From Pezicula radicicola (taxonomy: Eukaryota > Ascomycota > Leotiomycetes > Helotiales > Dermateaceae), in NCBI GenBank assembly GCA_003008705.1, contig PDUO01000008.1, positions 744,001 through 808,000 on the forward strand: DNA of 64,000 nucleotides, given 5' to 3'. Under the pieces are notes generated by a model, which was not told the origin of the DNA, made no database searches, and saw only the letters and a list, made by a program, of their open reading frames with translations. How positions within the stretch are numbered: position 1 is the first letter of the stretch; every line of letters begins with the position of its first letter. Shown here piece by piece: positions 38,120-50,074 of the stretch. Made by a program: the position numbers and the translations under genes.

Positions 38120-40115
38120 ATGGTAGGGAGGATAAGGTTGGAGGCTGAGGAGGCTGAGGAGGCTGAGGATGGGACGTTGGGTGGTGGGAGTGGTAGTAGT
38201 AGTGAGGTCGATAGGGAGGAGGAGGAGAAAGAGATAGTTGATGGGTACTCGTTTGGAGAAGAGAGTACAGGTACAGAGAGAGGTGTGAATGGCGGTGTGA
38301 AGTCTGTTAAGTTCGATGCAAATGGAAATGCGAATGGGAATACGAATGGGAATAAGAAAGACGAAGAGAAAGATGAAGAAAAAGGATTATCAAGAGATGA
38401 TATAAACGATTCAAATCCACAACCACCACCAAGTCCACAACAACAAGAACAAGAAGATCCCAATCTCATAAAATGGGCACCCAACGATCCAGAGAATCCT
38501 CGAAATTGGTCAACGGCTTATAAGAGTTGGGTTACTTTTCAACTTGGTATGTTGGCTCTTGGTGCTAGTTTGGGAAGTTCTATTATTTCGCCTGCTGAGG
38601 ATGATATTGCCAAAGATTTGGGGATCAGTCAGGAGGCTGTGGTTCTGGTTATTAGTTTGTATATGTATGTGTTTTCTTCCCTTTCCCTCATCTGTTCTTG
38701 TGATTTTTGTGTTTTTATCATTTTGTCTTTTTCTTTGTTTTGGGGTGGTTGTGGGTAAAAGGAGAGGAGGATTGCTGATTCAAAGGGTGGATGTTGAAAT
38801 CATGAGGACTATTTTGCTAATAATACTATAGAATTGGCTTCGCATTTGGACCCCTTCTTTGGGCACCTATCTCCGAAATCTGGGGTCGTCGCTGGAGTAT
38901 GCTCCCCCCAATGCTCTGTTTAGGCCTTTTCAGCATCGGAACCGCAACCTCAAAGACGCCAACCTCCCTCTTCATAACGCGCTTCTTCGGAGGAATGTTC
39001 GGATCAGCACCCGTATCAAACGTCTCAGCCTGTCTTGGTGATATCTGGGAACCAAAAGCAAGAGGCATAGCTGTTACATTCTATGCAGTAGCTGTTGTAG
39101 GTGGTCCTACTTTAGGACCTATTATTGGTGCTGCTTTAACTATTAATACTAAACTTGGTTGGAGATGGACGGAATATATTTTGGCAATTTGGGTTTTCGT
39201 TGTTACTGCGATGGGAATCGTGTTTTTACCGGAGGTTTATGCGCCTGTGCTTTTGAAGAAGAGGGCAAGAGTTTGGAGGAGGGAAACTGGAAATGAGACG
39301 TTTTGGCATCCACATGAAAGGGTTGCGTTGGATGTTAGGACGGTTGTTACGAAGCATTTTTCTAGGCCCTTGTTGATGTTGGTTTCGGAACCGATGGTTA
39401 CTTGTATTGGTATGTACCAACGTTGTGTTTTTCTTCTTGTTCTTCTTCCTCTTCCCTCTTCTTAAGTATCAACAGCGAGCTAACATCGAAAAAAGCATTC
39501 TACGCCTCCTTCGTCTACGCCCTCCTCTACCTAACCCTCGAAGTCTTCCCAATAGTATTCGTCGAACACAGACACTGGGCCCTCCTAACAAGTACCCTCC
39601 CCTTCCTAGGTCTCTTCATAGGAGTCCTCTTCGCCGTCTTCATAAACCTAGGTAACGCAGCCCGATACGCACGAATAGCCGATGCAGCAAACGGAGAACC
39701 AGTACCCGAAGCAAGATTACCTCCAATGGCATTAGGAGGAATTCTCTTCACAATAGGTCTCTTCACATTCGGTTGGACCGCCACCCCTCAAATCCCCTGG
39801 CCAGCTTGTGTAGTATCAACAATCTTCATTGGTTCAGGTTTCAACACTATATTCCAACAATGTATAAATTTTCTTGTTGATACTTATGGTTCTAATTATG
39901 CAGCTTCTGCTGTTTCGGCTAATACTTTTTTGAGATCGGTGCTGGCGGCTGCGTTTCCGTTGGTTGCTAAACCTATGTTTGGGGCTATGGGGGTTGGTCC
40001 TGCTATGAGTGTTCTTGGGGGTGTGGCTGCTCTTGCTGTTCCGGTTCCTTTCCTTTTTATGAGGTTTGGGAAGTCTTTGAGGAGGAGGAGTCGGTTTGCT
40101 CCTTTTGAGGGCTAG
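38120..40115 (+). CDS. MFS drug:H+ antiporter, DHA1 type
   Basis: Three exons, 38120-38664, 38832-39409 and 39496-40115, give 580 residues. The N-terminal 110 residues are a long acidic, low-complexity cytoplasmic tail with a repeated Asn-Gly run and Glu/Lys tracts. Transport-domain signatures are NPRNWSTAYKSWVTFQLGML before helix 1, VVLVISLYIIGFAFGPLLWA, the motif WAPISEIWGRRW, and RFFGGMFGSAPVSNVSACLG. The Glu-rich loop in mid-protein is followed by AFYASFVYALLYLTLEVFPI and the C-terminal helices. The family exports toxic organic compounds across the plasma membrane. Exon 3 starts after an AAAAAG acceptor that is unusual but the only one keeping frame. Each of exons 2 and 3 goes from A/C-rich to G/T-rich. 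Confidence 0.9.
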
Positions 40116-40652
40116 TGTGGGAGTTGGGTTGTTTTGGGAGTTGTGGAGAGAGAGGGGATTGTATTATGCATTTTATTGATAGACTAGTTATGTATTGAGT
40201 GGTTACTATACTACTAAATGACCATCTACATCCAACAGCAACATCTTTCAACATCTTATAACAAATACGAAGAAAGAATTGTGTCTGCCGCCTACCAGGT
40301 GGTCCACCTATGGAGTATACTATACAAACAGGTCAGGAACTCGCAACCAAAGTCTACTCAAAAGAAAATCTCTATTCCAAGGGCCCGAACCCACCAGATC
40401 CAATCTTCCCTGTAGCGAGGTATGCATTCATCCAGTGCCATCCAAAACGCCAAATCCAATTTCAAATCCAGTGTAAAGATCCCTCCCCAGCTCCCTTTTC
40501 CGTGCCCAAGATGCGCTGTTTCTCATCTTGTTTTATCCGAACCAGCGCTTATACATACTGACCTCCCAATGCTTCGAAACCAAGATCTTCAATATACACA
40601 AGCCCAAGAAATCCCAAGGTCTATGCTTTGAGTCCAGAAATGCAGAAAATCA
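40116..40652. other. Convergent intergenic region
   Basis: About 540 bases between the 3' ends of the drug transporter and the GH76 gene. It stays open in several plus-strand frames but has no family signature and is probably terminator sequence. Confidence 0.4.
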
Positions 40653-42205
40653 CTACCTATTAGTAGGCAACATATCCTTACTATAATTATCACTAGCAAT
40701 CATATATCCCATCAGCCACAGAAACAACACAATAACAATAGCAGTTGAAATCCCAGCACCAATATGATCCTTCCTAGTAGGTTCCCACGGAAGTTTAGGA
40801 ATGTCACTACTGCCATCTCCAGCATCTGGTTCAGTCCAATCAGTACCCGCTTTCCATTCAGAATGAGGACTATGAACTCGTGATATGAGGTTACTTTGAA
40901 CGACCTCCAAAACAGCTATTTGTTCTCCGACTCCACCTGTTATTGAAAACGGAGGGGCATTTGGTCCATCTTGCCATCTTACCCCGCATTTTTTACCGCT
41001 GTCAATGCACTGTTGAACTGCTGCTGCCGCAGAGACTGAGAGTCGCTGTTTTATCTTGTCGTAGGTGAAGGGGGCCATTTTTGTTGTTGCGGCCATCCAG
41101 CGTGAGAGGTAGGCTTTAAAGGATTTTTGGTCAGTATTGCACCCATAGGTATTCTCGCAGGCTACCTCCATCATAACACCCGGTAGTGTGAGACCGTCTT
41201 CGCTGGTGAAGAAGATATCGGTTCGGCTTAGGAGACCATTAACTCTTTTTCTCCAGATTTCACTGCCGTTTGTGGCGTTGTACATATTTGCTGCTCCAAG
41301 AAGCATAACACCTGCATTGTAGGTCCATTGGAGATGATTCAGTTCAGCACATTTTAGGACAGTACTGGAGCCGTCATAGACATTGTAATCGGAGTCGATG
41401 AGGTGGATGGATTCCATCCAATTCCAGGTTTTGTTCGCCCACGCCAAATATTTTTTATTACCGGTGTATTTGGCCAACCGTGACGCGAGATTGAAGAAAC
41501 CACCATTAGAGATCGTGTTTTTATAGTTGTAGCCGCTGTGGGTGAGGAGGATCTGCCACCGCAATCCACCGCCGCAGTTGCTCTCGTCCCAGCGCGATGC
41601 CTGGTTGTTGAAGACTGATTGCGCAATGGTGAGCCACTGAGGTGTACCTGGAGAAGGGTCTGTAAAGCCGGTTTCTGCTGCCCTCATTGCTGTTAATCCC
41701 CAAAATACTTGATCATCATTTCCTGTGCTCGCGCTTTGATTTTGGACAATAAAATCATGTTTTGGACCGATTTGCCAAAGGATGGCTTCTTTAGTCACCT
41801 CGTTGTAGGTCGTATCACCTGTGTAGTACCAATCTGCAGATATGAGAGCTTAGCAGTTGTACTTGCGGAGAGGGAGTGGATATTATTGACCATCAGTTCA
41901 CGTACAGTCGATCATGGCTCCGAACATTGCTCCAGTTTCCCACCAGTAATAAGGATCGGGTAAATTGCCTGGGGTATCTCCTGTGTTATTACCGGTGTAA
42001 TGACTCATCATACCATATGCAACTCCACTCGCAGCAGCTTTTATTGAGTCTGGTTCTTTGTTAGGAAACTGTTTGTAGTGAAAAGCGAGAGGTTGCTCCT
42101 CTACATACCTTCAGAAGTCCAATCAACCTCAATTGCTTGCACGACATGACCCCCAGCAGTTAGGACAAGTGATGCAACACTCGCCAGAGATCTTGATAAC
42201 CTCAT
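40653..42205 (-). CDS. DCW1: GH76 mannan endo-1,6-alpha-mannosidase, DFG5/DCW1 type
   Basis: Three exons, 42205-42109, 42055-41906 and 41833-40653, encode 475 residues. A signal peptide begins [20 protein letters not shown]. The catalytic pair is Asp122-Asp123 in [14 protein letters not shown], and other family blocks are [29 protein letters not shown] and [18 protein letters not shown]. The C-terminus ends with [20 protein letters not shown], a hydrophobic segment that fits a GPI-attachment or membrane signal. In yeast the DFG5/DCW1 enzymes attach GPI proteins to cell wall glucan through their mannan core; the same cell-surface role is expected here. Cysteines in [10 protein letters not shown] and [14 protein letters not shown] are conserved-looking. 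No defect. The symbol refers to family, not to a proven orthologue. Confidence 0.92.
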
Positions 42206-43986
42206 GATATTTCGTAGTTGTGTAATTGCAGCTCAAATGGTGATTGAATGGGAAACCGAAATACTTGTAGCCTCGTTCAAGGGTCCTCGCCAGCTCGGTG
42301 CGCCAGAAGCTTTTATTTCCAAAACTCCTTTCGAAAAGAGTCGCAAAAATTGTAGCTCTATATATCTTGCCAATCACGAGAGCATATCCAATATTTTAGA
42401 TGAACTGCAAGGCACATATGCCTATATTCTGAAAGTGACTCTGTGTGCATTCAGTGTCCGGCTAACAGAGTAGCTGTCCCCCGGATTATGGTGATCGTAG
42501 TTCGCGGGACGATATGACGTGGGGTAGATGAGGACCTGGAGAAAGCGAGAAAGCGGCAGAAAAGGAGAAAAGAATCATTATAGAAACCGCAAGTAGTGAA
42601 ATTGAATAGTTGAAGCGATAAAGAGTAACACAGAAGTGCAAAAGGGCTTGTGGTGGACCTCGACACCGAGGCCTCAAATGCAGAGGAAGAGCCCATAGTG
42701 CATTTTTGGTAGAGGACATCATGAAATGATCTGGGGAAATAATGGTCGAGACCAAATTCAGACGGTGCGGCTTTGGTGATGGCCTTTTGATGTTCCTCAT
42801 GACTTGTAGGAGTAGTGAACGTAGCGCTGCCAATTAGCACGAACTTTGGTCTGTTGGTGTGAAGTCGGACCGGTGGAAGGTTTGCAAAGTAGGACAAGAT
42901 GATAACCAAGAAAACTCAATCGGACAGGTGCCAGTGTATGGTGAAGAAGGCATGATGATGGGAACGGGAGATCTCCGCTGTCAAGCGTACAGTACGGTGC
43001 CTGAAGATCTTATTGGATAGAAGCTGCTTGCTGCTTGCTGCTGTCAACCAGCCATTCATTCACATTTGCCAATGCTCAGATCTGTACCTATGTCGCGATA
43101 TCAATGGATGATGAAGAACTGGCTGGACACGATCCAAGGCCACTCTGAAACTTCACTTGGCAGTAGCTATCGTGGCTATCTGGTGGATGGTGACCACGGT
43201 GACATAAGCGCAGGATATATTTGGACCTGGGCAACCTTGGCTGCTGTGAGCTCCTAATCTTGGCTTTGGACGAGTTGCTAGCTAGGCCGACGGTGCGAAA
43301 TAAGGTCGAGTCCTCCACCAATACGGTCACAGCTAGATAATGAATCCCTATGAAAGGAAGGGATGAGGGATGAGGAACGGGTGCAGGAACAGAAGGCAGA
43401 GAGACATCATCTTAATACGGCGTATTAAGCCTCATCAACACAGCCATTGTCTGATTTGCCACAGGGCAGTTCCAGCAGTTCCAGCAGTTCTAATTGTATC
43501 TCAACACGTGCTTTTTTGTCGTATCCGGAGGCCACGGCGAAGGCGATGAGACGATGTCGTAGACTTTTGCGCAGCATTCTTCTTCTTCAATAGAAATTAA
43601 ATACTGTCACCCTGTACAACCCCCAACCCCAACCCCAACCCTTCATCTCTCAACTCTGCTACAGCATTATTCAAATATTCGCATTGAATTATCTCCCTCG
43701 TGCCTCCATCTCCCGACGTTTAGACCTGGGAGTTGAAGACCTCTTTGTTTCGTGGCTGTGTTTTTCTGTCAGTGCTCACGGTCGCCTCTCGGTTCCAAAG
43801 GCGTCTCGAATCCCCCGGACAATCTATAATACCTGCCTCTTCATCTCCCAACCACAATACAACCACTATAAACCTTCGCAACAACACAACCTACGAACAA
43901 AAACTCTACTCTTCTAGATCCCATAGCGACGTCGAGCGTCTCTGAAAATACCCCTGATACTCTACAACAAACCACCTCCCTTCAAA
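42206..43986. other. Divergent intergenic region and SNARE leader
   Basis: About 1.8 kb between GH76 and synaptobrevin, transcribed away from each other. Minus-strand frames of 115-152 codons at 42451-42909 show no domain. From 43600 on the sequence is pyrimidine-rich and reads as the SNARE promoter and 5' leader, including a C-rich tract. A nine-base tandem GTTCCAGCA occurs near 43468-43490. Confidence 0.45.
43620..43641 (-). repeat. G-quadruplex-type tract (four G runs)
   Basis: The plus strand has four runs of C separated by AA; the minus strand therefore carries GGG-TT-GGGG-TT-GGGG-TT-GGGGG, which satisfies the usual G-quadruplex pattern. It lies about 345 bases before the synaptobrevin start. 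Similarity to ciliate telomere repeats is coincidental in a fungus. Confidence 0.7.
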
Positions 43987-44957
43987 ATGGCCGCCGAACA
44001 ACCTCAGTATGATCCATACATCCCATCTGGCCAGGCAGCGCCTGCTGCAGGTGCAGGTGCCGGTGCTCAAGCAGGTGCTGGTGGCAACCAGAGAACAGCA
44101 GCGCTACAAGCAGTAAGTTACCCTTCATCTAAGCATCGCGATGGATGGGAAGAGTCCCTGGAGTTGGAGCTGCGGCAGGAGCTGGTTGCTGGTTGCTGGC
44201 CTTTCACGATCCCGAACACCCTGAATGCGACGTCAGCAAGCACAATCAAACACGATAATAAAAGGAGGCGGCATGCGATCAACGATTATGATTATGATTA
44301 TGAGCGAAACCAGCGTCTTGAAAACGATGTCGCCGCTGTTCTACACATACCTGGAGACGGGGCTAGCAGGATGCGCGGGAATGGTTTCAGAATCACCTCA
44401 GCGGTTGATGATCAACTTCACAGGCTATCGCAATCGACAATTGAATTACCCCTAGGACTACGATAATTATCTGGACGGTCGAATTAATTATTCGCTATGG
44501 TCCTGAATTTGCCGGCTACCAGCTACCAGCCCCATGTCCAGCTCTAAGGTCGTGATACAATGTGGATGAGCTCTGCTGACAGCTCTCTTTTCTAGCAAAT
44601 TGATGATACCGTTGGCGTGATGCGCGAGAATATCAACAAAGTCTCTCAACGTGGTGAACGACTCGATTCCCTCCAAGACAAGACCGACAACCTTGCTGTT
44701 TCTGCCCAGGGATTCCGTCGTGGTGCCAACAGAGTGCGCAAGCAGATGTGGTGGAAGGTTTGTATCCTGGTTCTCTCCTCGTACAACAAACCGTGCTAAT
44801 CTCGGTATTCGCATAGGATATGAAGATGAGAATGTGTTTGATTGCCGGAATTATCATTCTCCTAATCGTCATTATTGTTCCAGCTGGTTAGTCCTCTCAT
44901 CCCTTGTCCTCCCCGCCGCCTACTAACATCAACAAAGTCGTCGCAACCAAGCATTAA
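43987..44957 (+). CDS. SNC1: Synaptobrevin (VAMP-type R-SNARE)
   Basis: Four exons, 43987-44112, 44596-44757, 44817-44886 and 44938-44957, encode 125 residues. An Ala/Gly/Gln-rich N-terminus precedes the R-SNARE coiled coil beginning [20 protein letters not shown], with the zero-layer Arg61, and continuing [20 protein letters not shown]. After RKQMWWK the C-terminal helix [20 protein letters not shown] anchors it in the membrane, leaving a few residues outside. It works on secretory vesicles with plasma-membrane t-SNAREs in exocytosis at the hyphal tip. The first intron is 483 bases, far longer than others here, and stays open in the exon 1 frame to a stop at 44466. Position of introns 2-4 is supported by exact frame closure. 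Confidence 0.94.
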
Positions 44958-46324
44958 ATCAAATCACGAATACCATGAAGACCTTGGGTACCACGGACCG
45001 GGAATTGGGAAATTGGAGGGGAGCAATACCAGTTAAGGATATACGGTTGATAAAGCGCTTTACGAATCTTGCAATCTGGTGGAGAGAGATCCTGCCTTAG
45101 CTGCATGCAATGCGATACTCGCGGGCTACGAGCAAGCAGAGACTCCAGGATCACACCTCCACTTCACGGTTTGAAGAGTGCAAGGGAATCAGGAGTTGTT
45201 CGATTTTCGATTTTACGTTGGCTTTGGTTTTTTTGTTCCTATGAAAGGCGGCGTCATATCACATATCACATACCACACTGTTGAGGGGGGAAACACTATC
45301 CTTGCTCACTTGCCGATGATACACACATGGCTAGGGAAAGGGGTGTGCGAAGTTCTCTCGGCAGCATTTTTGTACCTTGTATGTAGGAATTGGAGGTAAT
45401 TGAGATATCATGAAAACCTAGGTATACTTATGGTTTATGCCTCGGGGTTTGTGATTGCTACCTAGTATGACTGTAAGTTATGTATGTAAGTTAGGTATGG
45501 ATTTGCGATGCTTTGTATTTGAAAGAAGTTACCAATATTTCATTTGACACTTTGATGGGATAACGGCTCTAGTTTATTCGGCAGCAAGTAGAGCAGCAGC
45601 CGCTCCCCTTCATGTCCATGATCCATCTTGAAGATCACATTAATGATACCCTAGCACCTCCAATCACACGAACAGCTTCCCATTGCCCATGGACCAGTAG
45701 TAGAAGCTCAAGGACCAGATAAAAGCGCTACACCACACAAGATAATATCCAAAATCACAGGGTAGTAGAGAAGCATGATGAGACATGGAAGATATATACC
45801 CTGTACTACTCATCTTAAATAGCCCAAAATCAAAAAACTGGCAACAACGTTTTGCGTAGCAATGGAATTTTTCTCCGCCGCAAATTTAAAGGGGTTTTAT
45901 TGGGGTTTTATTGGTATTGTGTATAGGTAGTTGTGGAAAGGTATGGGAAGGGGGAGGTTTTGAGTAAGGGAATTTAACTACGCAGTCTGTGCTTTGAGTG
46001 CGGGGTTTTAAGGTTGGGTGTCTATAATGAGACATATTGCGTTTGTTTTGAATAAGATTAGTTCGTCACCTGAATGCTTTATGGGGGTTGAATAACATTG
46101 GAGATGTTTGTTATTGTGTGGGTAAGGACTTAAGCGTTAAAGGCGGTTTAGAGACCCTATTGTGTTACTCTCCTTTGTTTTTAGTAGCTACGCTGTGGAA
46201 CAAACCCTCTAGAAGAGTATTGTGTCCTTGAGGAGTCTTAAGGAATAATGAGGGGTCTACCACTGTATGAATTTGTAAAATATCACTTTCATTACGAAGG
46301 TAGGGTAAATGGGTTACAAAGTGG

Positions 46325-46381
46325 GTTACTCAAGTTCCATCTCTAATATCTTGATAGATAGCTATTCAAAATGATCTCTTA
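46325..46381 (+). repeat. Decayed copy of the 57-kb MITE-like repeat
   Basis: Shares TTACTCAAGT, TCT-TATATCT-like internal sequence and an exact 16-base right end TCAAAATGATCTCTTA with 57037-57100. The left arm could not be found, so this copy looks truncated or diverged. Confidence 0.6.
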
Positions 46382-47544
46382 CAATGCAATTAATATGTTA
46401 CTAGAGACACCATACACTTTATAGAAGGTTTGTAGTGCTGTTGCATTGTGGCAGTGAGTACTCAAAGTGAAGGCTTAGAAGAATATTCCAAGCATTGTGA
46501 CGATAAGTCATCTTGTTGCATTAACGAGCAACTTCTTCCGACCTCTTGTACCTCTTCTTGTACGAGATACAATATGAACACCTTGTTCATTTAACTTAGT
46601 GATCCACAAAACCAATATAGAGCTGAACTAAGCTTATGCAATTTTGGTACTGTTTTGAGCTTGATTTCTTGTACTTGTAACAGGTCTAATATTATTCTAC
46701 TTCTAATATTAGATCATTGGCTCTAGCCTCTATCAATAAATCTTACTAGGTACTTCGTACTTTTGACGTATTGCAAAAACTCAACAGGCTTTAAGGACTT
46801 ACTTCTATAATGAATCCCTCACTAGTCAAATATAAGCTACTAAGTGTTTATTTATCTTTATTATTTATTACCTATGAACCCTCGAGCATCAATAAGTAGT
46901 AAATGGTGAAATGTGGGAAACTAGGTAATTGAGGGGGGATCTTGTATTGTCTTGCCCCTTGTTCAGAGGGAATTTCTACATTATATATACAAGAAGTGAG
47001 CATGGCAGAGGCCTTGTTTTCTATACTAATTGAGTTGTTTTTGATGTCAAATTATTAAGCCACTAGTGCACCAATCCTCCACAAATTAGAGGCTATGGCG
47101 GGCAGTGGAAATGAGGTCATACTGGTCGTACACGTGATTCGTGGCTGACATTACCATATAGAGTTCCTAAGTTAAGTAGTTCTATTTAGCTTTAGAGATA
47201 TAATTTATCTAGTAGATAACTGGTTATATTACTCTATTATATAATTACTTAGTCTATACTAACTCTCTTATAAGACAGCTTAGGGATAGCTAACACAATT
47301 AGAATAATATTATTTTCTATGGCTACTCCAGCCTAAAACCTAATCTTTCCCTCCGCACCACGAATAGTATCATATATGTATGTCAGTGAAAATTTAAGGT
47401 GGTTCCCTTCATTGTTAATAATATCTAATAACATTCTCATGTTGACAACAAAAAAATGCCAACCCGGCAAATCCCCTGTCCTCATCAATATTTGGAGCAA
47501 AACTACTGGTACATTTGATATCAAAAATAACAAGAATATTCAAG

Positions 47545-47636
47545 ATGCAAGAAGTGCTTATTGATGTTGTTGCCAAAGCCTCTAAACCAAGCCTCTATTG
47601 CTAAAAGAGTGTACTAACAAAGATCCATCCAACGAC
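47545..47636 (+). repeat. Dispersed repeat, copy 1
   Basis: Aligns with 50543-50630, sharing GAAGTGC-TATTGATG, a middle segment AAGCCT and ACAAAGATCC. Together the copies bracket the mpaB-like gene and the crotonase fragment. Confidence 0.5.
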
Positions 47637-47785
47637 ACTACTTTTATCCTTCTTCTCAGCTGGCTGCTGTCAGTGGGGAGTAAACCAAACTCTTAGCCAA
47701 GACATCTTCAACTTGTCTATGCCGCACAGCATTTTGTCCAGAGGCGAGTGACCCAAAGAGAAAGAACTCTTGATTCCGAGCACCC

Positions 47786-49171
47786 TTAATCCTTCCTGTG
47801 GTGTGGAAAGGGACAGCTAGTCGAGCCACGCGCCTTCAAGAACTCAACTGTTGATCTCATTTCATCGAATCCTTTTCCTTCTTGAGGTTTGGGACCTATA
47901 GTTTTCAAATCGTATCCCTGGGGATAATATTTGTCTCCCTGTGTTCCCGGAGCTTTGCCACCGACCACTCTCATAAGTAGCGCCAGGGGCCCCCACGTCT
48001 TCCAGAAAGTTGGTTTGACATACCAAGGCCGTAAGTTATGGTGATTGAAGTTGTATAATCCTGTTAGTGGGTTTGGATCATTGTCGACTAGCTTTACCGC
48101 AAGGAAAGAGGGTCGTGGAAGACTGAGATGGCGTAAAGCAAATTTCCGAAAGCATCTAACAGCTGTCAAAACCGACTTGAGAATCGGCCCAGGAGCTTCA
48201 AGACTTTAGAAACTCTTGTCAGCGATTCGATATCCTATCTAATTCCAGGAGCATAGGGAACTTACCAGAGGCTGACTCGCATAGTGTTGTCCAAATCAAA
48301 GCCAACTACCTTTCGCAAAAGGTTTGTGGTAACTTGAGGCATGGCAGAAGTTGCGGAGTCAACATACACTCTAACGTACTGATCGTTTGTTGGTACTGGT
48401 TTAGCAACGGCTGCTTCATACTGAATGGTCCAATCTCTGAGCTCTACCGCGAAATGGAGACCATTGTCCCAGCCAACCTGTTCAGACGGGAGAAGCGTGT
48501 AGGGAATTTCCAAATCCTCACCGAAATTCTTATGAAATATCCCAATAGCACATTTCTCCACATCCGTAAGCGTTCTCCACTCCTCGTTGTCCACAATCCG
48601 AAACGATTCCACTATGCTGGAGCCCAAGGTGTGCAATAAATCTTCGTCCAAGATCTTCCCCGCCTTGCGATATCTCCAATGAAAATAATTCATCCGAGCT
48701 ATCGCCTGCATATAGCGTACTGATTCTCGTTCTTTCGTTTGCACCTCTCGTAGCAGAATTTCCGTATCAACAGCCCGCTTGCCACCATTTCTCCTATTGT
48801 TCTGTCCAGTAGCTGCAAAAAGTTTTGACATGGTCGGGATTCCACCGGCCTAGATCTTCAGTTAATAAACTTGTATATACAAATTTCAAGAGGGTAGAAC
48901 GGACCTTGAGCAAAGATATCGTTCGGGCCTTGTTGAATGCATAAGGAAACTCGAGCTCTTGTAGCTGAGTCATAATGTTGTATGCTTCTTCTGTAGTCAT
49001 GCTTGATAAGGGCCTCTTCCCATTGCCAAAAGCGGATTTGATCTTTTCTGCACGCTTGTTTCTGAGGAATCTCACTGATAGGAGATATACGAATAGTAAA
49101 ATGGAGAAGATAGAGGAACCCTTGCGTAGTGAATCAATAGTCGCAGTAATGGCTGCTTGTAAGAAAAACAT
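47786..49171 (-). CDS. mpaB-like (DUF2236) ER-bound oxygenase family protein
   Basis: Three exons, 49171-48905, 48849-48266 and 48203-47786, encode 422 residues. An N-terminal hydrophobic helix (SIFSILLFVYLLSVRFL) suggests ER membrane anchoring. The family core is recognisable in LEFPYAFNKARTISLLKAGG, IPTMSKLFAATGQ, KRAVDTEILLREVQ, and RMNYFHWRYRKAGKILDEDL. Relatives include the MpaB oxygenase that cleaves the farnesyl chain in mycophenolic acid synthesis and bacterial rubber oxygenases, haem enzymes cleaving double bonds. No prenyltransferase or polyketide synthase is near, so a role in a biosynthetic cluster is not supported. The neighbour gene lacks shared function. Length and motifs look intact. 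Confidence 0.83.
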
Positions 49172-49692
49172 GGTGGACGAAGACTTAAAATCCCTTCAAG
49201 AAGACCAAGGATATGAAGATTCAGATGTTGCTATGGCTGGAGAGGCTGAAGGTGATATATACCAAAGTGTTGACGCAAGACTTAGTAGGCTGGAATTGCG
49301 CCGTCTCCTGTACTCCGTATGCTGGCAAATCTAGCCGAGGCTACTACTAACTTTCTAGATCATTATATTTCATACTTGTATTTGATTATAATATGCATGA
49401 ATCGCAATATAATTGTCTACTTCTGTTGGGGGCCGAGGCTCGTACCTACCGGATTATATTATCTCGGCACGGACCCGCATCACTTCGATTATAATATCTA
49501 TGAGTCTCAACCAATATATCTATCGGCTTCTGTCAGACCATGGGAGAAACTACATTCGTCTTTCTTTCATATGAACTTGTCATTGCCAGTATCTTAAAAG
49601 AGAGATGGGCTTGCGACGATAAACTACTATATCCTATTTCTCTCTTCTTACAGTAGCAAGTGCCAAGTAGATACCAACAACCATGCACCCAG
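49172..49692. other. Divergent intergenic region
   Basis: About 520 bases between the mpaB-like gene and the crotonase fragment. A GATTATAATAT word occurs at about 49383 and 49488. The plus frame at 48975-49334 is antisense to exon 1 and not called. Confidence 0.4.
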
Positions 49693-50074
49693 ATGGTGAA
49701 ATCTAAAGTTCTTCCAGACTCTTACTCCTCCTTTCCTTTCAAGGAGATTTCGCTGTCTCATGTTCCAGACTCGTCGCCCATATAAAGTGGTCCTGCTTAA
49801 GCTCAATCGATCACAGAAGTTCAACGCCGTCACCCAGCAGATGATCGAGGAGCTAGTGATCACGTATGAGTATTTCGACTCCGATGATCGAATCAAAGCA
49901 ATAGTGGTGACGGGAGCTGGGAAATCCTTCTATATCGGCGCCGACCTTACAGTGGGATTCTCCAAAAATTATGATATACGCGACGGGGGTCCATCAAAGA
50001 TTAATTCATATAGAGATTGCTGGGCACCTATTAATACTCTTCCCAGGGACGAGTGTACGGGGAAAGAGACTTAG
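49693..50074 (+). pseudogene. Truncated enoyl-CoA hydratase/isomerase (crotonase)
   Basis: An ATG at 49693 begins MVKSKVLPDSYSSFPFKEIS, which leads towards the crotonase fold but the frame has an extra base near 49778; beyond it the frame reads YKVVLLKLNRSQKFNAVTQQ, EYFDSDDRIKAIVVTGAGKS and FYIGADLTVGFSKNYDIRDG. The GAGKSF-IGADL loop is the first oxyanion-hole region of the family. The similarity ends at about residue 90, where DPR-like sequence stops early at 50074; the second half with the other oxyanion glycine and the catalytic Glu is missing. It is therefore a non-functional remnant of an acyl-CoA hydratase. The frameshift is in a run of C and alone could be an error, but the truncation is not. 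Confidence 0.72.

Larger units (their letters stand above)
44958..47785. other. Gene-poor AT-rich region with degraded repeats
   Basis: About 2.8 kb, the longest stretch without a gene. AT-rich and TpA-rich parts (46650-46900 and 47160-47330) look mutated like old repeats. Pieces related to sequences at 50.5, 52.6 and 57.0 kb occur and are listed separately. No transposase frame survives. The first 500 bases are presumably the synaptobrevin 3' region. Confidence 0.45.

Noticed and set aside
38011..38484. 157-codon Ser/Pro-rich minus-strand frame
   Set aside because: Complement of the acidic low-complexity start of the DHA1 transporter.
42451..42909. Minus-strand open frames of 115-152 codons before the synaptobrevin gene
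   Set aside because: No domain, no splice structure and two overlapping frames open at once, as expected of composition alone.
43620..43641. Telomere-like CCCCAA repeats
   Set aside because: Only three to four units, internal, and the motif is the ciliate type; filamentous ascomycetes use TTAGGG.
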